This document shows, piece after piece, positions 1-5,366 of a DNA stretch of 7,600 nt; within the stretch, counting starts at the first letter, position 1, and each line of letters begins with the position of its first letter. Origin of the DNA: an uncultured Ilumatobacter sp. (GTDB lineage: Bacteria; Actinomycetota; Acidimicrobiia; Acidimicrobiales; Ilumatobacteraceae); contig CALAHA010000403.1 in the NCBI GenBank assembly GCA_937891565.1, positions 1 through 7,600 of the forward strand. The letters run 5' to 3'. A program made the position numbers and the translations under genes. Under the pieces are notes generated by a model. That model searched no databases and had not been told where the DNA came from. It saw only the letters and a program-made list of their open reading frames with translations.

Positions 1-2
1 CG

Positions 3-107
3 ACCGCGCTGGTGATGGTCACCATCGCTGCAGCGGTGGCGACGGTGTTCGTCTTTTTTGCCGGGATGCGTTCAGGGGCACCGGCCGTTGGCCACCCCGT
101 CGGGTGA
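3..107 (+). CDS. C-terminal end of a probable membrane protein (partial)
   Basis: An open frame enters from the left edge and stops with TGA at 105-107, giving about 34 residues. The first 20 or so (beginning TALVMVTIAAAVATVFVFF) form a convincing transmembrane helix, followed by a short polar tail rich in Gly, Ala and Pro. Most codons in the helix end in G or C, as in the confirmed genes of the window, which supports real coding. No domain is visible, so no function can be given. Its last 36 bases overlap the 3' end of the convergent protease gene. The alternative is that this is a chance open frame, since only a short piece is seen. Confidence 0.4.
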   Translation, partial: TALVMVTIAAAVATVFVFFAGMRSGAPAVGHPVG

Positions 108-848
108 TCGAGCCTCGATCAGTTCGCGCAGCTCGGTGTGGTCGGTCGCGAAGCCGACGGCACCTCGGTCTTTTGAAGTTGCGTAGATGATCCCGATCAC
201 CTCGCCGCTGGCGTCGACGACTGGTCCGCCCGATTGGCCGACGATGACTTCCCCGTCGACTTCCAGACCGGTCCGCTGCACGACCTCGTCGGTATAGATG
301 TCTTCGATGTTGATCTTCAGTAGTCGGGTGACACCGACAAGTTGCAGCGTGACGCCGTCGGAGCGGCGCCAGGTGATCAAGGTGGCGGGTCCAACCCGAG
401 CGGTGCCGATGCCGAGGGGCGGAGCGCTGAGCGTCGGGACGTCGAGCAATGCCAGGTCACTGTCCTTGTCGAAGCTGGTGACGGACGCGCGGTGTTCCTG
501 GCCTTGGGCATCGACGACCGTGAGCATCGATGCGCCGCGGACGGTGTGGGCAGCGGTCGCCACCTGATCGGAACGCTCGACAACGACCCCACTTCCGAGG
601 CTGGCGACCATGCTGCAGCCCTCGGCGATCACGCCGACGCCACTTGCCACCAGCGAGGCCGTCTCGGTAGCAGCAGACTCAAAGGGGCTTGTCTCTGAAG
701 CAGTGTCAGCCATGTCTGGACCATCGGAGGCGCAGCCCGTCAGCGCGACCAGCGCAGCCAAGACAGATGCCGCGACAGATGCCGCGACAGATGCCGCGAC
801 AGAACGGTGTAGCGCCGGTGACCGCGCGAGGGTGTGCCAGGTATTCAT
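72..848 (-). CDS. Predicted lipoprotein trypsin-like serine protease (S1/HtrA-type fold)
   Basis: The 258-residue protein is predicted to be exported, lipid-anchored and to cleave peptide bonds outside the cytoplasmic membrane. Residues 1-39 are a signal peptide ending in the lipobox LTGC, with Cys39 as lipidation site. After a Ser/Thr/Glu-rich linker (about 40-65) comes a single protease domain with a full triad: His101 in TAAHTV, Asp131 in DSDLALLD, Ser206 in GQSGGPVV. There is no PDZ domain, so it is not a full DegP. Cys78 and Cys257 could form a disulfide. The frame stays open upstream to 986, but that stretch lies inside the oxidoreductase gene and is Arg-rich and non-signal-like. The ATG at 846-848 overlaps the oxidoreductase stop as ATGA and gives a complete signal peptide, so it was chosen. 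Known: the triad and GxSGGP motif define the family. Inferred: co-expression with the sugar genes. The target is unknown. Confidence 0.87.
   Translation of the reverse strand: MNTWHTLARSPALHRSVAASVAASVAASVLAALVALTGCASDGPDMADTASETSPFESAATETASLVASGVGVIAEGCSMVASLGSGVVVERSDQVATAAHTVRGASMLTVVDAQGQEHRASVTSFDKDSDLALLDVPTLSAPPLGIGTARVGPATLITWRRSDGVTLQLVGVTRLLKINIEDIYTDEVVQRTGLEVDGEVIVGQSGGPVVDASGEVIGIIYATSKDRGAVGFATDHTELRELIEARSPDGVANGRCP
762..803. repeat. 12-bp tandem repeat (3.5 copies) in the protease signal sequence
   Basis: The unit GACAGATGCCGC occurs three times without mismatch (762-773, 774-785, 786-797), followed by a half copy GACAGA (798-803). On the minus strand it encodes Ser-Val-Ala-Ala repeated through residues 16-29 of the protease, the hydrophobic core of its lipoprotein signal peptide. 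Because the unit is a multiple of three, gain or loss of copies would lengthen or shorten the signal peptide by four residues without a frameshift. Confidence 0.93.
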
Positions 849-1969
849 CTGGCGTCGAGCAGGCGCCCGTCGGTTGCTGCGCTCTTGGCTGCCAACTCGA
901 GCAGGTGCTGCACTCGTGCGCCCTCGGCGAGGTCCGGAGCGAGCTCGCTGCTGATTGGAACGCCGTCGCGCGCGGCATCGACCCACTCGCCGATCATCGC
1001 GCGATTGACCCGGAACACGTCGCGGTAGGTGTCGTGCACCCGATCCCGGCGGGCCTCACCCCAGATGTCGTCGGGGATCGGCATCACCTGCGTTGGTCCG
1101 GCGGCGCCGGCTGTGAGGCCGCGTACTTCTTGCACCGTCGACCAGTCGTTGAGCGAATAGACGGTGCCGTTGGTGCCGTGGAGATCGAGGTGATGCGTCT
1201 GCCCGAAGTCGGTGCCTTCCCAGCAGACCGCGCTCACCTGGAGCGTGCCGTACGCTCCGTTCTCGAACCGCACCGTCATCTGTGCTGAGTCTTCGCTGCG
1301 TGCGTAGTCGGAGCCGTCAGGTCGGAGCTCCCGATTGACGAATGTGGAACTCATGCAGCCGATCTCGGTCACTTCGCCGAGCAGCCAACGCGCAACGTGA
1401 AGCCAATGCGAGCCCAGGTCGCCGAGCACGCCCGACCCTGCGAGTTCGGTGTCGAAGCGCCAGCTGTACTCGCTGTCTCGGGCGAAGCCGGTGAAGTAGC
1501 GCATATTCAGGTGAAACGGTCGACCGACGAATCCGGTGTCGATCAAGCGCTTGACGTACTGGAAGTTCGGCATGTATCGGTAGGTGAACGGGACCAAGGT
1601 GGTGGTGTCCGAAGCGGCCGCAGCGTTGGCCATCGCCCGCGCGGCAGCGACCGATGTGGCGATCGGCTTCTCGCACAGGACGTGCAAGCCGCGTTCGATG
1701 GCGAGCAGCGTGAGCGCTTCGTGGCTGTCGTTCGACGTTGCGATGATCACGGCATCGAGCCGTTCGGGGTCGAGAAACTCGTTGCTGTCGACGGACCACC
1801 AGGGCACGTTCCACTGGCTCGCGAGCGCCTTTGCCTTGGCCGGGGTCCGGCCGCAGAGCCCGACGACCTCGACGTCAGGATGTGCTCTGAGCGCTGGCAA
1901 GTACATCGAGTCGGCCCACCAGCTGGTGCCGAGGAGGCCGACGCGGACGCGGGAGTGCAATGTGGTCAT
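845..1969 (-). CDS. Gfo/Idh/MocA-family NAD(P)-dependent oxidoreductase (inositol/sugar dehydrogenase-like)
   Basis: This 374-residue cytoplasmic enzyme is predicted to oxidise a hydroxyl of a sugar or cyclitol using NAD(P). The N-terminal Rossmann fold starts with VGLLGTSWWA (about 10-19), and the motif CEKPIA (99-104) carries the conserved lysine Lys101. GDLGSHWLH (183-191) supplies Asp184 and His188. The Lys, Asp-x3-His arrangement matches the catalytic residues known in inositol dehydrogenases. The length is typical of the family. The ATG at 1967-1969 lies about six bases after a modest purine stretch (GAGAC). The gene is 48 bp downstream of the LacI-family gene and its TGA overlaps the protease ATG, which suggests one transcript for all three. 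The IolE-like gene across the divergent promoter region favours an inositol-type substrate, but glucose, fructose or other polyol dehydrogenases share this fold, so no gene symbol is given. Confidence 0.92.
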   Translation of the reverse strand: MTTLHSRVRVGLLGTSWWADSMYLPALRAHPDVEVVGLCGRTPAKAKALASQWNVPWWSVDSNEFLDPERLDAVIIATSNDSHEALTLLAIERGLHVLCEKPIATSVAAARAMANAAAASDTTTLVPFTYRYMPNFQYVKRLIDTGFVGRPFHLNMRYFTGFARDSEYSWRFDTELAGSGVLGDLGSHWLHVARWLLGEVTEIGCMSSTFVNRELRPDGSDYARSEDSAQMTVRFENGAYGTLQVSAVCWEGTDFGQTHHLDLHGTNGTVYSLNDWSTVQEVRGLTAGAAGPTQVMPIPDDIWGEARRDRVHDTYRDVFRVNRAMIGEWVDAARDGVPISSELAPDLAEGARVQHLLELAAKSAATDGRLLDAR

Positions 1970-2017
1970 GATGGTCTCGTCTCGATCTGCGTGTGTGATG
2001 GGGTTCCGTGCGTGTTG

Positions 2018-3022
2018 TCACAGGGCCGGCGGCGGGCCGCTTGTCGCCCGACACACCAGGGCAGGCTCGGCGACGTGGTGAGTTGCTTTGGTGCGGTTGC
2101 CGTCGAGGCGTTCCAGGAGCAGGTCGATGGCCGCTCGACCCAATTCTTCAGTGGGCTGATTGATGGTGGTGAGCGACACGTGATGCATCGCGGCGAGCGA
2201 TGTGTTGTCGTAGCCGACGATCGACACGTCGGCGGGAACATCAAACCCGAGATTTTCGACGACGCCGAGAGCACCGACTGCGCTCAGGTCGTTGCCGGCA
2301 AAGATCGCAGTGGGGCGTCGATCATGCTGCATGAGCTCATGTGCGGCTTGTCGCCCGCCGGCCTCGGTGAAATCGCCGCGGACGACGTGGATGTGTTCGC
2401 CGAGGCCATGGGTGCGCATTGCTGCGCGGTAGCCGGCCCGGCGTTCGATGACGCCAGCACCGCGACCGCCGTCGATGTGTGCAATGCGTGCGTGGCCGAG
2501 GGCGACAAGGTGATCGACGACGAGCCGTGCACCGACGTGGTCATCGGTGTTGGCCGTATCGAAGACTTTGCTCGATGATGTCCGGCCGACGACCACGATC
2601 GGCGCGGTTCGAGACGTGCGTTCAAGCAAATCGTCGCTGAGCATCGAACCAGCGATCACGAGGCCGTCGGTACGGAACTGCAGGAAGGTTTCGACCGACC
2701 GCTCTTCGCCCAGTTGCGAATGGCTTGCGTTCCCGATTAAGAGCCGGTAGCCGTTGTTATCGGCTGCGGCTTGCAAACCGTCAGCGATCTCTGCAAAGAA
2801 CGGGTTGTGGAGGTCGTTGAGCACGACGCCGATGGTCTGGGTTCGGCGAGACGCCAGGTTTCGCGCCAACACATTGGGGCGGTAGCCGAGTTCGTCGGCG
2901 GCAGCGAGGACGAGCTGGCGCCGGTAGTCGCTGACATTGGGGGCGTCGCGCATAACGAGTGAGACGAGCGCAGTCGACACGCCGGCGAGCTCTGCTACCT
3001 GTTGCATCGTCGGTTGTGCCAC
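2018..3022 (-). CDS. LacI-family transcriptional repressor
   Basis: The 334-residue regulator has the complete LacI/GalR layout. A helix-turn-helix lies at about residues 6-25 (MQQVAELAGVSTALVSLVM). The hinge helix NVLARNLASRR (50-60) has a Leu at position 56, the residue that intercalates into the central CpG in LacI. A periplasmic-binding-protein-like effector domain runs from about 63 to 330 (TIGVVLNDLHNPFF; AIFAGNDLSAVGAL; VSIVGYDNT). The start is GTG at 3020-3022, preceded by a good ribosome binding site (GAGGGAG about 5 bases upstream). The internal ATG at 3005-3007 would give MQQVAELAGVS and cannot be fully excluded. The gene is first in the leftward cluster and diverges from the transporter operon, whose promoter carries a CpG-centred palindrome. 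Inference: it represses the rightward operon, and perhaps itself, until a sugar or sugar derivative binds. The effector is unknown. Confidence 0.94.
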   Translation of the reverse strand: MAQPTMQQVAELAGVSTALVSLVMRDAPNVSDYRRQLVLAAADELGYRPNVLARNLASRRTQTIGVVLNDLHNPFFAEIADGLQAAADNNGYRLLIGNASHSQLGEERSVETFLQFRTDGLVIAGSMLSDDLLERTSRTAPIVVVGRTSSSKVFDTANTDDHVGARLVVDHLVALGHARIAHIDGGRGAGVIERRAGYRAAMRTHGLGEHIHVVRGDFTEAGGRQAAHELMQHDRRPTAIFAGNDLSAVGALGVVENLGFDVPADVSIVGYDNTSLAAMHHVSLTTINQPTEELGRAAIDLLLERLDGNRTKATHHVAEPALVCRATSGPPPAL

Positions 3023-3125
3023 GTTCTCCCTCTCTTTCTTGCGCGTTCACGCTCGCTGTAATGTGCGATCGCGTCAGATTCGGTCGTTTTGGCCACCCGA
3101 TGTCGGAGTCTTGTGCCCTCTCCGC

Positions 3126-3155
3126 TTGACAAGGCGTTGTGCCCCCAGTCATAGT
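3126..3155 (+). promoter_or_regulatory. Predicted sigma-70-type promoter of the transporter/IolE operon
   Basis: A perfect -35 box TTGACA lies at 3126-3131. After an 18-bp spacer comes CATAGT (3150-3155), a four-of-six match to TATAAT. Transcription would start near 3162, placing the operator palindromes over and just after the start site, where a repressor would block initiation. The -10 box is imperfect, so its exact position is uncertain. I saw no equally clear promoter for the leftward cluster in this intergenic region. Confidence 0.6.
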
Positions 3156-3156
3156 G

Positions 3157-3166
3157 AGAGTACTCT
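3157..3166. promoter_or_regulatory. Second short palindrome, possible auxiliary operator
   Basis: AGAGTACTCT is a perfect 10-bp palindrome two bases upstream of the main operator. It shares the AGAG and CTCT arms and differs only in the central two bases (TA instead of CG). The centres of the two palindromes are 16 bp apart, about one and a half helical turns. It overlaps the predicted transcription start. Confidence 0.4.
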
Positions 3167-3168
3167 TC

Positions 3169-3186
3169 TATTAGAGCGCTCTAATA
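3169..3186. promoter_or_regulatory. LacI-family operator palindrome
   Basis: TATTAGAGCGCTCTAATA is a perfect 18-bp palindrome centred on CpG between 3177 and 3178. Its core resembles known actinobacterial LacI-family operators, and the central CpG suits the Leu56 hinge residue of the divergently encoded repressor. It lies 14 bp after the predicted -10 box, a position where bound repressor would block promoter escape or early elongation. The pairing with this particular repressor is inferred from proximity. Confidence 0.85.
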
Positions 3187-3205
3187 CACTTTCGTCAAGT
3201 GGCGG

Positions 3206-3226
3206 GTTCGAAGCATCAGCTTGAAC
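3206..3226 (+). other. Small stem-loop in the untranslated leader of the IolE-like gene
   Basis: GTTC-(G)-AAGC pairs with GCTT-GAAC around a four-base ATCA loop, giving eight base pairs with one bulged G. It lies in the untranslated leader between the operator and the ribosome binding site. It could affect mRNA stability or be a chance fold; no known riboswitch pattern was recognised. Confidence 0.3.
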
Positions 3227-3261
3227 TGGTCGTGGCCGATTCCCGAGGGGGGAACACACAG

Positions 3262-4173
3262 ATGTCGATCATGCAGCGCCTCGCCGGCGCACCCATCTCT
3301 TGGGGTGTCTGCGAAGTTCCCGGTTGGGGAATCGAACTGACACCCGATCGGGTGCTCGGCGAGATGCAGCAACTTGGTCTCTCGGCGACCGAACTTGGTT
3401 CTGATGGCTACCTGCCCACTGACCCGGCCGAACTCAGAGATCTCTGTCAGCAGTACGACCTCACGATGATTGGCGGATTCGTTCCGGTGGTCATTCACGA
3501 GCAGAGCGAAGAGCAAGCGACAATCGAGGCAACACATCGTGCGGCCAAGTTGATGTCCGCTGCGGGCGGCACAGTCTTTGTCTCCTCACCTGTCACCGAT
3601 TGGAATTGGGGCCCGCGCCGCGATCTCGACTCGCAAGATTGGCAGCATGGTGCAAAGATGTTGTCAGTTATTGACGACATCGTGGGGGAGTACGGCATGA
3701 CGCAGGCGATGCATCCGCATCTGCGCACCATCGTTGAGACGCGTGACGACATTCTCAACGTGCTTGAACACTCTGATGTCAATTGGACTTTCGACATGGG
3801 CCACATGCAGATTGGTGGGATGGATCCAATGGAGTTCCTCGACCTCGCGTTCGATCGAATCAAGCACGTCCACCTGAAAGACGTCGTGATGGAAAAGGCC
3901 CTACCGGTCTTCCGTCACGAACAGTCGATCATGGATGGAGTCCAGGCCGGGATGTTCTGCAACCTGGGACGTGGCGACGTTCCTATCGGTGCCATCGTCA
4001 CCGAACTCGAAGCTCGCGGGTACGACCAATGGTACGTACTCGAACAAGACGCTGCCATCACCTCGGATGAACCCGAGGCCGGTGCTGGCCCCATTCTCGA
4101 TGTTCTCGCGAGCATCGAGTTCCTCACGGGGGTCGAGGCATCCGCCTCGGCTGACGAGGAAATCCACACCTAA
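3262..4173 (+). CDS. IolE-like sugar phosphate isomerase/epimerase-family TIM-barrel enzyme (probable inosose dehydratase)
   Basis: This 303-residue cytoplasmic enzyme has the xylose-isomerase-like TIM-barrel fold. Its N-terminus (RLAGAPISWGVCEVPGWG) and the ATELGSDGYLP segment (42-52) resemble inosose dehydratases, which convert 2-keto-myo-inositol to a trihydroxycyclohexanedione. Candidate metal and active-site residues are His151/His153 (MHPH), Asp178 and His181 (FDMGH), His204 (KHVHLKD) and Glu261 (VLEQD). The EQD signature is also typical of IolE. The ATG at 3262 follows a strong ribosome binding site (GAGGGGGGAA) with about 8 bases of spacing. An in-frame GTG at 3199 would add 21 residues that look non-conserved and lacks such a site. 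It is the first gene of the operon, with 13 bases before the binding-protein gene. Related isomerases and epimerases (tagatose epimerase, hydroxypyruvate isomerase) share the fold, so the exact reaction is an inference from motifs plus the oxidoreductase neighbour. Confidence 0.85.
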   Translation: MSIMQRLAGAPISWGVCEVPGWGIELTPDRVLGEMQQLGLSATELGSDGYLPTDPAELRDLCQQYDLTMIGGFVPVVIHEQSEEQATIEATHRAAKLMSAAGGTVFVSSPVTDWNWGPRRDLDSQDWQHGAKMLSVIDDIVGEYGMTQAMHPHLRTIVETRDDILNVLEHSDVNWTFDMGHMQIGGMDPMEFLDLAFDRIKHVHLKDVVMEKALPVFRHEQSIMDGVQAGMFCNLGRGDVPIGAIVTELEARGYDQWYVLEQDAAITSDEPEAGAGPILDVLASIEFLTGVEASASADEEIHT

Positions 4174-4186
4174 CTAAGGGGAGAAC

Positions 4187-5212
4187 ATGAAGACATCAAA
4201 GAAGCTGCTGGCAATCCTGCCCGCACTTGCACTCGTCGCTGCATCTTGCGGCGGCTCCGACAGCAGCAGTGAGGGTTCCGCTGCATCCGTCGATTCAGCA
4301 GCACCTGCTGCGACTGACGCTCCTGAAGAGGTCGATCAGACCCAGGCCGGAGACCTCACGTTCCACATGATCACCCACTCCGACGACGGCCCGTTCTGGT
4401 CCGTACTGAAGCGTGGTGCAGACGCAGCTGCCGCCGACCTCGGTGTCACGCTTGTCTGGAAGCCGGGCGTCAACGACGCACAGGTCATGGTGCAAGACAT
4501 CGAAGCTGCGATTGCAGAAGGATCCGACGGCATCGCCGCATCGCTGCCCGACCCCGACGCACTCGTTGGCCCGCTCCAGTCAGCCGTCGCGGCCGGCGTC
4601 CCGGTGATCACGCTCAACTCGGGCTCGAATGACTACCAGGAAATCGGTGCACTCACGCACGTCGGACAAACCGAAGTCATTGCCGGTAACGGCGCGGGCG
4701 AACGTTTCAACGCAGCTGGCGCGAAGAAGATTCTCTGTGGTCAGCAGGAGCAGGGCAACGTCGCTCTGACCGAGCGCTGTGAAGGCCTCGCCGAGACCTT
4801 CGATGGCGAAGTCGTCATTGCATTCATGGGTCTCGACGCCGACACGACCGAGCAGCAGAACACGATCAACGCTGCTTTGGCTGCCGACACCGACATCGAC
4901 GGCTTCATGGGCGTCGGTCCGGTCATCACACTCTCGGGCTTGCGTGCAGCGCAGGACCTCGGTCGTGACCTGACCATTGGTGGATTCGACCTCACGCCGG
5001 AACTGATCGGCGAGATCGAGGCCGGCAACATCGCCTTCACCGTGGACCAGCAGCAGTACCTCCAGGGTTACATGCCTGTCCTGCTTTTGTTCCTCAACGT
5101 CACCAACCAGAACACCCTCGGTGGCGGCCTCCCGATCCTCACGGGCCCCGGCTTCGTGACCCCGGAGAACGCCGCAGAGATCCTGGCGCTCAGCGAAGTG
5201 GGCACTCGCTGA
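4187..5212 (+). CDS. Sugar ABC transporter substrate-binding lipoprotein (CUT2 class)
   Basis: The 341-residue protein is a lipid-anchored receptor that delivers a sugar or cyclitol to the permease. Residues 1-20 form a lipoprotein signal peptide (KK near the start, a hydrophobic core, then AASC with Cys21 lipidated), followed by a Ser/Ala/Asp/Glu-rich linker to about residue 54. The mature domain is the type I periplasmic-binding fold: THSDDGPFWSVLKRGADAAA (63-82), the interlobe segment DGIAASLPDPDAL (114-126), VPVITLNSG (138-146) and TIGGFDLTPE (263-272) are typical of the ribose-binding-protein group. Cys184 and Cys198 flank a loop and may form a disulfide. The ATG at 4187 follows AAGGGGAG about three bases upstream. 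The gene sits between the IolE-like enzyme and the permease, and a strong hairpin downstream may make its transcript more abundant than the permease message. The ligand is not determined; inositol or a related polyol is suggested by the neighbours. Confidence 0.93.
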   Translation: MKTSKKLLAILPALALVAASCGGSDSSSEGSAASVDSAAPAATDAPEEVDQTQAGDLTFHMITHSDDGPFWSVLKRGADAAAADLGVTLVWKPGVNDAQVMVQDIEAAIAEGSDGIAASLPDPDALVGPLQSAVAAGVPVITLNSGSNDYQEIGALTHVGQTEVIAGNGAGERFNAAGAKKILCGQQEQGNVALTERCEGLAETFDGEVVIAFMGLDADTTEQQNTINAALAADTDIDGFMGVGPVITLSGLRAAQDLGRDLTIGGFDLTPELIGEIEAGNIAFTVDQQQYLQGYMPVLLLFLNVTNQNTLGGGLPILTGPGFVTPENAAEILALSEVGTR

Positions 5213-5219
5213 TCAATCA

Positions 5220-5258
5220 GCAATACCGCAATACCGCTATACCGCAATACCGCATTAC
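5220..5258. repeat. 8-bp tandem repeat (about 5 copies) after the binding-protein gene
   Basis: GCAATACC is repeated at 5220-5227, 5228-5235 and 5244-5251. A one-base variant, GCTATACC, sits at 5236-5243 and a degenerate partial copy, GCATTAC, at 5252-5258. The array begins seven bases after the stop codon and is AT-richer than its surroundings. It is non-coding, and a unit of eight suggests slippage origin. No function is evident. Confidence 0.9.
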
Positions 5259-5274
5259 TTAATGAACACCCTGT

Positions 5275-5307
5275 TGTGGGGTGAGGGCATGGGGCCCTCA
5301 CCCCGCA
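5275..5307 (+). terminator. Strong intercistronic hairpin (partial terminator or mRNA-stabilising stem)
   Basis: An 11-bp perfect stem, GGGGTGAGGGC (5278-5288) pairing with GCCCTCACCCC (5294-5304), has a five-base ATGGG loop. It extends outward by one G-U and two Watson-Crick pairs to 5275/5307. No run of T follows directly; a T-rich stretch comes only at 5320-5328. It is therefore not a textbook intrinsic terminator. Between a binding-protein gene and its permease, such stems are known to protect the upstream message or cause partial termination, giving more receptor than channel. That role here is inferred. Confidence 0.7.
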
Positions 5308-5366
5308 CCGGTGCACTGCTATTTCTTTGATCTCTGCGATCGACATCACTGCCTTCTGGGGGACCT

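Noticed and set aside
849..986. A 46-residue N-terminal extension of the protease frame
   Set aside because: It lies within the oxidoreductase coding region, is Arg-rich, and would place the signal peptide internally. The ATGA overlap start fits better.
1397..2578. Long plus-strand open frame of 393 codons
   Set aside because: It is the antisense shadow of the oxidoreductase and repressor genes, has no recognisable domain, and is rich in Arg/Cys/His/Asp as expected from GC-rich reverse reading.
3199..3261. Upstream GTG start adding 21 residues to the IolE-like protein
   Set aside because: It lacks a ribosome binding site, while the ATG at 3262 has a strong one and matches the expected N-terminus.
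5220..5258. CRISPR-like array
   Set aside because: The units are 8 bp and directly adjacent, with no spacers, so this is a simple tandem repeat.
5305..5314. GCACCGGTGC palindrome after the hairpin
   Set aside because: As RNA it could fold only into a three-pair stem. It partly overlaps the larger stem, and no regulator with this site is evident.
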